Position numbers and translations under genes: made by a program. From the NCBI RefSeq assembly GCF_018332715.1, contig NZ_BOQP01000006.1, forward strand, positions 352,423 through 416,422: 64,000 nt of DNA. The letters run 5' to 3'. The first letter of the stretch is position 1. Every line of letters starts with the position of its first letter. The notes under the pieces are model-generated. The model searched no databases. It was given only the letters and a program-made list of their open reading frames with translations, and had not been told where the DNA came from. Of the stretch, positions 42,115 to 51,044 are shown piece after piece. The stretch is from Winogradskya consettensis. Its GTDB lineage: Bacteria; Actinomycetota; Actinomycetes; Mycobacteriales; Micromonosporaceae.

Positions 42115-44301
42115 GTGGCCACCCTGCTGTACCGGCTCGGTCGTTTCTCGTTCCGGCGGCGGCGCATGGTCGCTGCGGTCTGGGCCCTCGTGCTCGCCGT
42201 GCTCGCCGCCGGTGCGCTCACCCTCGGCGGCAGGACCGTCGACACGTTCACCATCCCGGGCACCGAGTCCCAGCGCGCCCTCGACGACCTGCGGCAGGAT
42301 CTGCCGGCCGCGGCGGGCGCCGCGCTGACCGTGGTGGTCAGCGCGCCTACCGGCCAGGCGCTCGACAGCGCGACGATGAAGGAAGCCGTCGCCGTCGTGG
42401 TTCGCAGGGCCGCCGCGCTCCCCGATGTCGTTGCGGCCACCGATCCGGTCCAGGCCGGACGGGTCGACCGTACGGGCCGGGTGGGCCTGCTCAGCGTGCA
42501 GTACGCCAAGAGCGACAGCGAGCTGACCGCCGCCGACCGGGACGCGTTCGCCACCCTGGCGACCGCCGGCACCAACGGGCTCGAGGTGGTGCCCGGCGGC
42601 GTCTCCGGCGGCCCGCCCGAGATCGGCGCCCGCGAGGCGATCGGGGTGCTGATCGCGGCCGTGGTGCTGATGGTCACGTTCGGCTCACTGGTGGCCGCGG
42701 GGATGACCCTTCTCACCGCGCTGATCGGGGTCGTGGCGGGCATGTGCGGCCTGCTCCTGGTCACCGCCGTCGTGGACATCTCGTCGAGCGCGCCGATCCT
42801 GGCGCTGATGCTCGGCCTCGCCGTCGGCATCGACTACGCGCTGTTCCTCGGCTCCCGGCACCGCGCCCAGCTCGCCGACGGGACGGCTGTCGAGGAGTCA
42901 ATCGCCCGGGCCACCGCCACCGCGGGCTCGGCCGTCCTCTTCGCCGGGGCCACCGTCGTGATCGCGCTCGCCGCGCTCAGCCTGGTCGGCGTCCCCTTCC
43001 TCACCGCGATGGGGCTGGCCGCCGCCGGCACGGTGCTGACCGCGGTGCTGGTCGCGCTCACCCTGCTCCCCGCCCTGCTCGGCTTTGCCGGTCTCCGGGT
43101 GCTGCCCCGATCACAGCGCCGACGGGGTGCGCACGTACGCCCCGGGTTTGGGTTCCGCTGGGCACGCGGCGTGGTGCGCTTCCCGCGCGCGGCGCTCGTC
43201 GTGCTGGTGCTCGGGCTGGGCGCGCTCAGCATCCCGGCGCTGGACATGCGGCTGGCTCTGCCCGACAACGGCACCGCACCGGAGGGATCCCGGCAGCGGA
43301 CGGCGTACGACCTCGTCACCGCAGCCTTCGGGCCCGGCGCCAACGGTCCCCTGCTCGTCGTGGTCCGGGGTACCCGCGGTGACACGGTCTCGGCGCTCGC
43401 CAGCCGCGTGACCGCGGAGGTACGCAAGCTGCAGAACGTCACCGCCGCAGGGCCCGGACCGGCGAACACAGGCGGGACCACCCGGGTCGTCATCGTCACG
43501 CCGGGCACCGGGCCGACCAGTCAGGAGACCGCCGACCTGGTCCGGGAGATCCGGGCCGCGGTGGCGCCACTGACCGGCGCGGACGACAGCGTGGCCGTCA
43601 CCGGCGCCACCGCGGTCGGGGTCGACGTCTCCCGCAAGATGACCGCCGCGCTACCCGAATATCTCGGCGTCGTGATCGGACTGTCGTTCCTGCTCCTGCT
43701 GCTGGCGTTCCGATCACTGCTGGTGCCGCTCAAGGCCACCGCCGGTTTCCTGCTCACCATGGGGGCGACCTTCGGCCTCACCGTGGGCGTCTTCCAGCAC
43801 GGATGGGCGGCCAGGCTGTTCGGCGTGGACCGGCCCGGGCCGCTGGTCAGCTTTCTGCCGATCATCATGATGGGCGTGCTCTTCGGGCTGGCGATGGACT
43901 ACGAGGTCTTCATCGTCTCCCGGGTACGCGAGGAGTTCAAGCACGGCAGCAACCCCACCGAGGCCACGATCGCCGGGGTCGGCCACGGCGCCCGCGTGGT
44001 GACCGCCGCGGCACTGATCATGGCGGCGGTCTTCGGCGGGTTCGTGCTGATCGACGACCCGACCATCAAGACGATCGGCTTCGGGCTCGCCCTGGGCGTA
44101 CTGATGGATGCGTTCCTGATCCGGATGACCCTCGTGCCTGCCGTGCTTGCCCTGCTCGGCCACCGGGCCTGGGCCTTCCCCCGGTGGCTGGACCGGATCA
44201 CCCCGCGCGTCGACATCGAGGGCGCGGGCCTGCGGCCGCCCGGCCCCGCACCGAGGCACGCCGCGCCCGAACCCGAGCTGGTCAGGGCACGCGGACGCTG
44301 A
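42115..44301 (+). CDS. MMPL/RND-family transporter
   Basis: A 728-aa protein from GTG 42115 with about 11-12 membrane helices in two halves. Each half has the MMPL pattern: first-half GLAVGIDYALFLGSRHR (proton-relay Asp-Tyr) and second-half GLAMDYEVFIVSRVREE. Extracytoplasmic loops occupy about 45-170 and 380-510. It probably exports lipids or hydrophobic molecules driven by proton motive force. The last 20 bp overlap the convergent TerC gene. Confidence 0.9.
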   Translation: MATLLYRLGRFSFRRRRMVAAVWALVLAVLAAGALTLGGRTVDTFTIPGTESQRALDDLRQDLPAAAGAALTVVVSAPTGQALDSATMKEAVAVVVRRAAALPDVVAATDPVQAGRVDRTGRVGLLSVQYAKSDSELTAADRDAFATLATAGTNGLEVVPGGVSGGPPEIGAREAIGVLIAAVVLMVTFGSLVAAGMTLLTALIGVVAGMCGLLLVTAVVDISSSAPILALMLGLAVGIDYALFLGSRHRAQLADGTAVEESIARATATAGSAVLFAGATVVIALAALSLVGVPFLTAMGLAAAGTVLTAVLVALTLLPALLGFAGLRVLPRSQRRRGAHVRPGFGFRWARGVVRFPRAALVVLVLGLGALSIPALDMRLALPDNGTAPEGSRQRTAYDLVTAAFGPGANGPLLVVVRGTRGDTVSALASRVTAEVRKLQNVTAAGPGPANTGGTTRVVIVTPGTGPTSQETADLVREIRAAVAPLTGADDSVAVTGATAVGVDVSRKMTAALPEYLGVVIGLSFLLLLLAFRSLLVPLKATAGFLLTMGATFGLTVGVFQHGWAARLFGVDRPGPLVSFLPIIMMGVLFGLAMDYEVFIVSRVREEFKHGSNPTEATIAGVGHGARVVTAAALIMAAVFGGFVLIDDPTIKTIGFGLALGVLMDAFLIRMTLVPAVLALLGHRAWAFPRWLDRITPRVDIEGAGLRPPGPAPRHAAPEPELVRARGR

Positions 44302-45511
44302 AACAGGTCCCGGCGGAGACCCGCTGGTCATGCAGCCGGTGCGCGCGCGTGAGCAGGGCCATCAACTCCTCCTGCTGACGGACCCGGGCCCGGTATTTCT
44401 CCGGCAGCGACCTGATGTGCTCCTCCTCGTCGACCAGCCGGTGGTAGATCTCGTCGCAATAGCGCGGATCGGTCTCGACGTCGAGGAAAGCCGCCGCGTG
44501 CCGCCGGGCCGCCGCGGTGTACGTCTGCGCACGCCCCTTCGGGCTGAGCAGCGACGCCGCCACCGTGATGATCAGGACCACGATGATGACGCCGAGCGAG
44601 AGCCCGGTACTGATCTCGCCGACTTCCACCGGGTCGCCGCTGTTGATGAACGGCAGGTTGTTCTCGTGCAGGGCGTGCAGGATCAGCTTCACGCCGATGA
44701 ACGCGAGGATCGCCGCCAGCCCGTAGGACAGGAAGATCAGACGGTCCAGCAGACCGTCCAGCAGGAAGTACAGCTGGCGCAGGCCCAGCAACGAGAACGC
44801 GGTCGCGGTGAATACCAGGTAGACGCTCTGGGTGAGACCGAAGATCGCCGGGATCGAGTCGAGCGCGAAAAGGATGTCGGTGCCGCCGATCGCGACCATC
44901 ACCAGCAGCATCGGGGTCATCACCCGCTTGCCGTCCTGGACCGTGAACAGCTTGTCCCCGTCGTACTCCTCGGAGGTCCGCAGGAACCGGCGGGCGATGC
45001 GGATGAGCACGTTGTCGGCGGTGCGCTCGTCGTCATCGTCGTCCTCGTTCTTCAGCAGGTTTCCCGCGGTGATCAGCAGGATCAGCCCGAAGAGGTAGAA
45101 GACGAACGCGAACCGGTTGATCAGCGCGGAGCCCAGGAAGATGAAACCGGTCCGGGCGATCAGCGAGAAGACGATGCCGAAGAGCAGCACTTTCTGCTGG
45201 TCGGCGCGGGGCACCTTGAAGCTGCCCAGCAGCACGAGGAAGACGAAAAGGTTGTCGACCGACAGCGCCTTCTCGGTGACCCAGCCGGCGAAATACTCCG
45301 CGCCCATGTCCTGGCCGCCGAAGAGCAGCACGCCGAGGCCGAAAAGGACCGCGATGCCGACATAGATCGACGACCAGATCCCCGCCTCTTTCAGCGTCGG
45401 GATGTGCGCGCGCCGGACGTGAAAGTAGAAATCGAAGGCGATCAGACCCAGGATCCCCACCACGGTCAGGGTCCAGACAAGGCCGGGCACCTGCATGACC
45501 ACACGCTCCAC
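44282..45511 (-). CDS. TerC-family membrane protein
   Basis: A 409-aa integral membrane protein with about eight helices. TerC motifs: EKALSVDNLFVFLVLLGSF and GGTDILFALDSIPAIFG, carrying the conserved acidic metal-site residues. An acidic loop NEDDDDDERTAD lies between them. TerC proteins load manganese into secreted enzymes and contribute to tellurite resistance. Start GTG 45511; ATG 45496 is an alternative. The 3' end overlaps MMPL. Confidence 0.88.
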   Translation of the reverse strand: MERVVMQVPGLVWTLTVVGILGLIAFDFYFHVRRAHIPTLKEAGIWSSIYVGIAVLFGLGVLLFGGQDMGAEYFAGWVTEKALSVDNLFVFLVLLGSFKVPRADQQKVLLFGIVFSLIARTGFIFLGSALINRFAFVFYLFGLILLITAGNLLKNEDDDDDERTADNVLIRIARRFLRTSEEYDGDKLFTVQDGKRVMTPMLLVMVAIGGTDILFALDSIPAIFGLTQSVYLVFTATAFSLLGLRQLYFLLDGLLDRLIFLSYGLAAILAFIGVKLILHALHENNLPFINSGDPVEVGEISTGLSLGVIIVVLIITVAASLLSPKGRAQTYTAAARRHAAAFLDVETDPRYCDEIYHRLVDEEEHIRSLPEKYRARVRQQEELMALLTRAHRLHDQRVSAGTCFSVRVP

Positions 45512-45544
45512 GAGCTCGATCGATCCGAGTGATCAGTTTAGGGG

Positions 45545-46291
45545 CTAGCGGACCGCGGCCTTCAGTTGGGAATCCGTCAGAAACAGCGCTCCGGCGAGAT
45601 TCGCGCCGCGCAGGTCGGCGCCGCGGAGATCAGCACCGGTGAAATCGGCCAGCCGCAGATCGGCCTCGCGCAGATCCGCCCCGATCAGCAGAGCACCCCG
45701 GAAACTCGCGCCACGCAGGTCAGCACCACGCAGCTTGCGCCCGATCAGGTTCGCCCCGCGGTGGTCGGCCCGGCGACCGCCGGCGCCGGCCCGGGCCAGT
45801 TCGCTCGCTTTCTGCAGGAGCGGATTCACCTTTGATCGGTACGCCTCCAGGTCGAGCGACAGCAGGGCTTCGGGCGTACCCTTCGTCAACTCGACGGTCT
45901 CGTCCCTGGCCTGCTCCAACCGGGGGTGAATCTTCTGCGCGGCGGGCAGCGCCAGCGCCTGGGTGACATACCAGAGCAGCTCGTGCAGCTGGCGCATAAC
46001 CGGCAGGGTCGCGAACATCTGCCCGGCGATCCCCGGGGTGTCACGCCAGTTCCGGCCGCCGAAAGTCACCTGGGTGACCTGCTGCCCGGCGCCGAAACAG
46101 TCGAAAACGACGCACCCGGGGAAGCCTTTCTCCGGCAGCTGCTCGTGAATGCCGCACCGGAAATCGTCACCCAGATTCTTGCAGGCCTTGCCCGCGGGCT
46201 TGTTCACCGCGAAATCGGATGACTTGGCGAAAGCCGGAGCGACACAACACAGCCCGGCACATCTCCCGCAATCGGCTTGCAACACCCGCAC
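45545..46291 (-). CDS. Cys-rich N-terminal domain with pentapeptide repeats
   Basis: A 248-aa protein. The N terminus has QADCGRCAGLCC (C8, C11, C15, C16), further C37, C46 and C60/C65, suggesting a metal or Fe-S site. A helical middle region (about 85-170) leads to a C-terminal pentapeptide-repeat helix with ADLRG/ANLAG units (GADLRGASFRGALL, GADLREADLRLADF). Related proteins are annotated as pentapeptide-repeat proteins of unknown function. The Cys-cluster fusion is characteristic of this subfamily. Confidence 0.85.
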   Translation of the reverse strand: MRVLQADCGRCAGLCCVAPAFAKSSDFAVNKPAGKACKNLGDDFRCGIHEQLPEKGFPGCVVFDCFGAGQQVTQVTFGGRNWRDTPGIAGQMFATLPVMRQLHELLWYVTQALALPAAQKIHPRLEQARDETVELTKGTPEALLSLDLEAYRSKVNPLLQKASELARAGAGGRRADHRGANLIGRKLRGADLRGASFRGALLIGADLREADLRLADFTGADLRGADLRGANLAGALFLTDSQLKAAVR

Positions 46292-46420
46292 ACCCTACCT
46301 TTAGTAACACAGCGTGGCGTTCCACACTCAGCCGACCAGCCATTAACCAGGACCATCCGGCGGTGTGGCTACTCATAGTGATTTTTTAAGCTGACCTCTC
46401 CCCCGCTTAGGAGAACCTTG

Positions 46421-47416
46421 ATGCGTGCCCGCATGACGGCCCTGGCCGCCACCCTCGGCTGCGCCGCCACCCTCGGCCTCACCGCCCCGGCGACCGCTGC
46501 CACCACCCCGACCATCTCGGTGCCGGCCAGCCGCCAGGGCTACGGGCCGATCACCATCACCGGCACAGCCGCCCCCGGCGCCACCGTCGAGCTCTACGAA
46601 TCGGCGTACGTCTTCAACGACTTCTACCCGTCGCCCGACTACACCAACGGCGGCTACATCACCACGAAGGCCACCAGCGCCGGCAAGTACACGCTGACCC
46701 GCATCCTCGACTCAGGCTTCCGCTTCTACGTCAAAGCCGACGGCCTGACCTCCTCGCACGTCGCCGTCGCCATGGGCATCGTCCCCACCATGACGCTCAC
46801 CACCTCGAACGGCACGACCACCGCTCACGTCGCGGCCAACCCGTCCCAGCCCAACCTGCGCGTCCACGTCCAGAGCGGCTGGAACGGCGTCTGGACCGAC
46901 CTCGCCGGCGGCTACACCTCAGATCCGGCAGCCACTTTCACCGCCACCCTCACCGGCCAGCACCCCTACCTCCGCGCCGTGATCGACGCCGACCCCTCGA
47001 ACAACCTCCTCCGCGGCGCCACCCCGACCATCGCCACAGGCTCCCCCACCACCCCGACGACCTCCACCGGCGCCGTCCAGTTCACCAAGATCCAGTACAG
47101 CTCCGCAAAGTCCGGCCTCAACAACGAGTGGGTCCGCCTCACCAACAAGACCAAAACCACCATCAACCTCAAAGGCTGGACCGTACGCGACGCCGCGAAC
47201 CACACGTACACGTTCGCCACGGACACCAAGGTCGCAGCGGGCAAGAACCTGTACCTCTACACCGGCAAAGGCACCAACAGCACCACGAACCGCTACTGGA
47301 AGAGCAGCAGCTACATCTGGAACAACGGAGGCGACACGGCGTACCTCCGCACCGCCGCAGGCAAAACGATCGACACCTGCAAGTGGGCCAAAGGCAGCGG
47401 CACCACCACCTGCTGA
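46421..47416 (+). CDS. Secreted lamin-tail-domain protein
   Basis: A 331-aa secreted protein; ATG 46421 follows AGGAGAACCTTG. Signal peptide about 1-28 (ALAATLGCAATLGLTAPATA). Residues about 30-125 form an Ig-like or CBM-like beta domain (ITITGTAAPGATVELYE). A Thr/Pro linker (206-220) precedes a C-terminal lamin-tail domain (VQFTKIQYSSAKSGLNNEWVRL, GWTVRDAANHTYTF, NNGGDTAYLRTAAG). LTD domains occur in secreted nucleases and adhesins of actinobacteria. No catalytic site seen. Confidence 0.85.
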   Translation: MRARMTALAATLGCAATLGLTAPATAATTPTISVPASRQGYGPITITGTAAPGATVELYESAYVFNDFYPSPDYTNGGYITTKATSAGKYTLTRILDSGFRFYVKADGLTSSHVAVAMGIVPTMTLTTSNGTTTAHVAANPSQPNLRVHVQSGWNGVWTDLAGGYTSDPAATFTATLTGQHPYLRAVIDADPSNNLLRGATPTIATGSPTTPTTSTGAVQFTKIQYSSAKSGLNNEWVRLTNKTKTTINLKGWTVRDAANHTYTFATDTKVAAGKNLYLYTGKGTNSTTNRYWKSSSYIWNNGGDTAYLRTAAGKTIDTCKWAKGSGTTTC

Positions 47417-47468
47417 CCCCACCCCCGAACCCGTCCTCCACCCCGTGCTAGCTTTATGAAGCAGTCGG

Positions 47469-47542
47469 CGCGGGGTGGAGCAGCTCGGTAGCTCGCTGGG
47501 CTCATAACCCAGAGGTCGCAGGTTCAAATCCTGTCCCCGCTA
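47469..47542 (+). tRNA. tRNA-fMet (CAT), copy A
   Basis: A 74-nt cloverleaf without encoded CCA. Acceptor CGCGGGG pairs with CCCCGCT with a C1-U72 mismatch; D stem GAGC/GCTC; anticodon stem CTGGG/CCCAG around CTCATAA (anticodon CAT); T stem GCAGG/CCTGT with TTCAAAT. The mismatch and the three G-C pairs at the base of the anticodon stem mark an initiator tRNA. An identical copy lies at 53378-53451 in opposite orientation. Confidence 0.96.
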
Positions 47543-47552
47543 CAAAAACAGG

Positions 47553-47596
47553 AAACCCCTGCCTACTTCCTTGCGGAAGGTGGGCGGGGGTTTTTT
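47553..47596 (+). terminator. Terminator of tRNA-fMet copy A
   Basis: ACCCCTGCCTACTTCC pairs with GGAAGGTGGGCGGGGG around TTGC, followed by TTTTTT (47591-47596). A classic Rho-independent terminator, 10 bp after the tRNA. Confidence 0.95.
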
Positions 47597-47627
47597 CCGC
47601 ATTTTGCTCCGGGGGCCGAGCCCCCGG

Positions 47628-48026
47628 ACGCCCCGCGGTGCGGTGGGCGCTGTGAGGGAGTTGGCGGCGGGTTACTTCCGGTGCGGTGCGGTGGGTGCCG
47701 GGGGTGGGGGTGGGGCTCTTTGTGGTCAGGATGCCGCGGGAATGTTCAATGCCTTCGTGCCTGCGTTGCGATGAGGGTGAGCCTCGTCGGCGGCCGTCGG
47801 CGGGAGCGCTGATACAGCGTCTTCACTGGCCCGTGCCGTGGGCCGGGGGTCAGCGGCGGCTGCGGAGTCCGGCGGGGAGGGCGACCTCGATGATGAGTTC
47901 GATCCAGTCGATGCCGTCGGTTTCGCGACGCCCAGGGCAGCCGCGATGAAGGTGCCGGGGATTGTCATGACCCGTACGGGGGTGCCCTGATGCGCCGGGG
48001 CGGGAGTGGCGAACAGGCTGTGGGGC
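47628..48026. other. Gap between tRNA copy A and the Tat hydrolase
   Basis: No gene is convincing here. Short frames exist on both strands (for example 47726-48037 minus, 103 codons) but are low-complexity and lack ribosome-binding sites. The G-rich + strand composition continues that of the inverted repeat. Confidence 0.5.
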
Positions 48027-48959
48027 ATGGGGATCACGTACTCACGTCGTCGTTTTATGGGGATAGCTGCCGGGGTCGGGGCAGGGGTGGCAGGGCTGGG
48101 TTCGGCCGGGACGGCTGCGGGAGCGGGGCGGCCGGGGATCGACTCGGTGCGGATCGCGACCGCTGTGGGCGTGTTCGATGCGGTCGCTGCGGGGCCTCGG
48201 GACGGGCGGAAGGTGTTGTTCCTGCATGGCTTCCCGGAGTTCGGTATCGAGTGGGTCGAGCAGTTGCGTGCTCTGGGTGCCGCGGGGTTCCGGGCTGTGG
48301 CTCCCGATCAGCGGGGGTATTCGCCTGGCGTACGGCCTGCCGGGGTGGCGAATTATCGATTGGATCACGCTGTTGCCGATGTGCGGGCGATTGCCGGGGC
48401 GCTCGGGTGGCGGCGGTTCGATCTGGTCGGGCATGACTGGGGTGCGGTTGTCGCGTGGATCGTCGCGGCTCGGTATGCGACTCAGGTTCGGTCTCTGACT
48501 GCGGTGTCGGTGCCACATCCGGCGGCTTTCGCCGAGGCGCTCCGCACCGATCCCGAACAGCAGGCCGATTCCAGCTACATGGATTTTTTCCGGCAGCCGT
48601 CGCCTGTTCCGGAGAATCAAATTCTGGCGAGTGGGCCGCCGGTGCTTCCGGGGGTCGCGCCGGAGATATGTGCTGAGTATTTCCGGCGGTTGTCGGAGCC
48701 GGGGGCGTTGACGGCCGCTCTGAACTGGTATCGCGCCAATGACTTTGAGGGGTACGAGGAGCGGGTCTGCGTGCCGACGTTGTTCGTGGCGAGCACGGAG
48801 GACCCGTTTGTCGCCCCGTCGGGGGTGCGGGCGACCGAGGACTGGGCCGCAGGGCCGTACACGTTGCGGAGTCTTTCCGGTGTCGGCCACAACATCCCCG
48901 AGCAGGTCCCGGCAATGATGAACTCGTTGCTGCTGGCGCACCTGGCGTCGACCAGGTAA
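48027..48959 (+). CDS. Tat-exported alpha/beta hydrolase (epoxide-hydrolase-like)
   Basis: A 310-aa enzyme; ATG 48027 (GTG 48006 is alternative). N-terminal twin-arginine signal YSRRRFMGIAAGVGAG and Ala-rich cleavage region. Catalytic layout: FLHGFPEFGIEWVEQL (HGxP), nucleophile Asp in VGHDWGAVVAW (about 138), acid Asp in ASTEDPFV and His in GVGHNIPEQ. The Asp nucleophile indicates epoxide hydrolase or haloalkane-dehalogenase type chemistry. First gene of the segment between the two tRNAs. Confidence 0.88.
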   Translation: MGITYSRRRFMGIAAGVGAGVAGLGSAGTAAGAGRPGIDSVRIATAVGVFDAVAAGPRDGRKVLFLHGFPEFGIEWVEQLRALGAAGFRAVAPDQRGYSPGVRPAGVANYRLDHAVADVRAIAGALGWRRFDLVGHDWGAVVAWIVAARYATQVRSLTAVSVPHPAAFAEALRTDPEQQADSSYMDFFRQPSPVPENQILASGPPVLPGVAPEICAEYFRRLSEPGALTAALNWYRANDFEGYEERVCVPTLFVASTEDPFVAPSGVRATEDWAAGPYTLRSLSGVGHNIPEQVPAMMNSLLLAHLASTR

Positions 48960-48965
48960 GGCTCT

Positions 48966-49490
48966 TCAGCGCTGGCTGGGCGGGCGGCGCAGCGGGTGGA
49001 CGTTGGCCTCGATCGGGTCGCCCGTGGTGGCTACTCGCATGCCGTTGAGGTAGCCATCGGTTTCGCGCTGGTCGGCGTACTCCAGGAGTCGTTCTGTTAT
49101 TGCTTGCCATTCGCGTTCGCGGTCGGCGGCCAGTTCCGTGCGGACCTCCGCGAGGAGGCTTCGGATCTGGGCCGGGTCCGCGGCGGTGGGGGCTTCGCCG
49201 GCGAGGCTGAGGCGTTGCAGGACGAGGTCGCGGGCCGAGACGATCAGGGCGGCCAACCAGGCCAGGACGACGAGGCCGGTCAGCACGATCAGGACGGCGA
49301 CGGGGCGTTCGTCGGGTGGCGGGCCCGGCATCACTCCGGGGGTGCCCGGTGGCGGCCCCGGTTTCCGGGGGAAGCCGACGATCAGGGTGACGATCAGCGC
49401 CCCGGTCGCCGCGATGGCGAGCACGATGCAACCGACGAGCAGTTTGCTCACCTGGAGATGGAGTGCGCCCGATCCGCCCCGCGCTGTCAT
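48966..49490 (-). CDS. Two-helix membrane protein, unknown
   Basis: A 174-aa protein with two membrane segments (about 18-40 and 62-85), a Pro/Gly-rich external loop between them (RKPGPPPGTPGVMPGPPP) and a charged helical C-terminal half (ELAADREREWQAITERLLEYA). Unrecognised. Convergent with the hydrolase. Confidence 0.7.
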   Translation of the reverse strand: MTARGGSGALHLQVSKLLVGCIVLAIAATGALIVTLIVGFPRKPGPPPGTPGVMPGPPPDERPVAVLIVLTGLVVLAWLAALIVSARDLVLQRLSLAGEAPTAADPAQIRSLLAEVRTELAADREREWQAITERLLEYADQRETDGYLNGMRVATTGDPIEANVHPLRRPPSQR

Positions 49491-49533
49491 GGTCCCGAGA
49501 TTACGGACATCCGGCGCGTGATGCGAACAATCG

Positions 49534-49917
49534 TCATGCCGATCGTCTCCGGCGGAGGACTTTCCGATAGGGATCGATCATGCGGTCGAGGACCGTTTCC
49601 AGGGCCTGGCGGTCCGGCGCCGGGATCGGTGAGTCGTCGGCCAGCATCCGGGCCAGCTCATGGACCAGCGGGTGGGTCGCCGGCGGCTCCGGTGCCGGGC
49701 CACCGACCCGATCCGGGTACGCGGCCACGACGAGCTCGTTGATGCTCTTGCCCAGCACCGGCGCGATCCGTTCGATGGAGCGGATCGTGGGCCGCTGCTC
49801 TTCGCTCAGCCAGCGCAGCACGACGGAGGGATCCATGCCGACCGCCCGCGCGAAGTGGGTGGGTGTCGGGAAACGGGCGGCCTGGATCGCTTCCTTGAGG
49901 TAGCCGCCGAAACTCAT
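49534..49917 (-). CDS. XRE-family DNA-binding protein
   Basis: A 127-aa regulator; ATG 49917. HTH (about 3-60): FGGYLKEAIQAARFPTPTHFARAVGMDPSVVLRWLSEEQ, given only in part, with the PSVVLRWLSE recognition helix. The C-terminal part is helical. The upstream region has the inverted repeat CTAGC-N7-GCTAG, likely its operator. Confidence 0.8.
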   Translation of the reverse strand: MSFGGYLKEAIQAARFPTPTHFARAVGMDPSVVLRWLSEEQRPTIRSIERIAPVLGKSINELVVAAYPDRVGGPAPEPPATHPLVHELARMLADDSPIPAPDRQALETVLDRMIDPYRKVLRRRRSA

Positions 49918-49976
49918 TCGAGAAGCATAAGTGGTGGTTGAGGCGCTCGGGCCATTGGTTGAAAGACCATTCTTTG

Positions 49977-49993
49977 CTAGCGTCATTGGCTAG
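49977..49993. promoter_or_regulatory. Inverted repeat upstream of the XRE gene
   Basis: CTAGC (49977-49981) and GCTAG (49989-49993) with a 7-bp spacer lie about 65 bp upstream of the XRE start, within the divergent promoter region shared with the frame at 50055. A candidate autoregulatory operator. Confidence 0.4.
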
Positions 49994-50054
49994 ATAACCA
50001 ACGGTACGGGCCGCCACCCGCCGCCGCGAGTCCCGACGGAAAGGTCGTGCCCCC

Positions 50055-50399
50055 GTGCTGCTGGTGACAACCCTCATGGTTCTCCTGGCGGTGGCGGCGG
50101 TGGCAGGCCTGCTCAGACTGCGGCGCGCCCGCACGACCACCGGCCGGCACCCCGACGACCTCGGCGAAGCCGCCGTCACGATGCCGGTCGTTCCCCTCCC
50201 ACCCCTGCCGACGGTGGCGGCCGCGGCAGGGGTGGGGACACTCCCGGAGCCTGTCGTCGTCGAGGCGACTTCGGTGCCCATGGCGGTGTCGCCTGAACGA
50301 GTGATTTCGTCACCGGCGCGGCGCTCGGCGAGGAACAGCGCGTCGTCCCGCTTCGCTCAGAGCACGCCCCGGCGGACGGTCCCCGCGTCGAGGCCGTAG
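50055..50399 (+). CDS. Possible small membrane-anchored protein
   Basis: A 114-codon frame (GTG 50055) with one N-terminal membrane segment (VTTLMVLLAVAAVAGLL) and a disordered Pro/Ser/Arg tail. Its last 43 bp overlap the convergent TetR gene and the tail is low-complexity. The N-terminal half may be real; the annotation is uncertain. Confidence 0.4.
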   Translation: MLLVTTLMVLLAVAAVAGLLRLRRARTTTGRHPDDLGEAAVTMPVVPLPPLPTVAAAAGVGTLPEPVVVEATSVPMAVSPERVISSPARRSARNSASSRFAQSTPRRTVPASRP

Positions 50400-50971
50400 G
50401 CGTCGAGGGCGTCGTCGAGCATGCGCTCCTGGTCGGTTACCGGATAGGCGACCGGGTCCGCCGCCCCGAGGGCCGCCACCCCCTCGGTCATGGCGATCAG
50501 CCCCAAGGCCACCGAGGCGACCCGCGCGGCAGGCCACTCCGGCGCGGCGGCCGCCACGAGGCGTTCGACCCGCTCCCGCCATGCCCGGTTGTTCCGCCGG
50601 TGCATCGCGAGCAGCTCGTCGTCGGCAACGGCCGCGGCGAGAAAGCCGGTCCACACCACGCTCTCGCGCGCCGTGGCCGGATCGATCGCCATCCCCTGCT
50701 GCAGCACTGCCCGTAAAGCCTCGCGGGGAGTGGCTGCCCTGGCCTCCAACGCCTCGACACGGCCCTTGGTCGTCTCGTGCAGCAACTCCCGCGCGTGCAC
50801 GAGCAACGCCCGCCGATTCGGGAACCGGTGCATGACCAGCCCCGTGGTGCACCCGGCGGCGGCCGCCACGGCCCGCACGGTCAGCCGCTCCAACCCCTGA
50901 TCGGCCAGCACGTCCCAGACCGCCCGGGAAAGCACCTCGCCCTGCGCCGGGCGGTCAGCCGTACGTGACAT
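50357..50971 (-). CDS. TetR-family repressor with paired operators
   Basis: A 204-aa regulator; ATG 50971 follows AAGGGAGCG. HTH: GLERLTVRAVAAAAGCTTGLVMHRFPNRRALL (in part). Ligand domain follows. The divergent GNAT gene starts 73 bp away and the gap holds two adjacent GTAAC-N4-GTTAC palindromes, so the protein likely controls both genes. Confidence 0.88.
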   Translation of the reverse strand: MSRTADRPAQGEVLSRAVWDVLADQGLERLTVRAVAAAAGCTTGLVMHRFPNRRALLVHARELLHETTKGRVEALEARAATPREALRAVLQQGMAIDPATARESVVWTGFLAAAVADDELLAMHRRNNRAWRERVERLVAAAAPEWPAARVASVALGLIAMTEGVAALGAADPVAYPVTDQERMLDDALDAYGLDAGTVRRGVL

Positions 50972-50989
50972 CTGTCGCTCCCTTGGGTC

Positions 50990-51018
50990 GTAACAAATGT
51001 TACCGTAACGCTTGTTAC
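50990..51018. promoter_or_regulatory. Tandem TetR operators GTAAC-N4-GTTAC x2
   Basis: GTAACAAATGTTAC (50990-51003) and GTAACGCTTGTTAC (51005-51018) are two copies of the same 14-bp palindrome, centres 15 bp apart; the second arm extends to CGTAAC/GTTACG. They sit between the divergent TetR and GNAT genes. Confidence 0.8.
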
Positions 51019-51044
51019 GAAGATCAACCATCGGGGGGTACGCC

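Larger units (their letters stand above)
47469..47690. repeat. Inverted repeat copy A (tRNA + terminator + flank)
   Basis: This about 220-bp block (tRNA-fMet, terminator, a second CCGGGGGC-CGA-GCCCCCGG hairpin at 47609-47627 and the start of a GGTGGGCGCTGTG element) recurs in reverse orientation at 53165-53451. The copies differ by a few substitutions and single-base indels over the shared part. Confidence 0.95.

Noticed and set aside
47726..48037. 103-codon minus-strand gene between the tRNA and the hydrolase
   Set aside because: Ser/Pro/Ala low complexity, no ribosome-binding site and no family.
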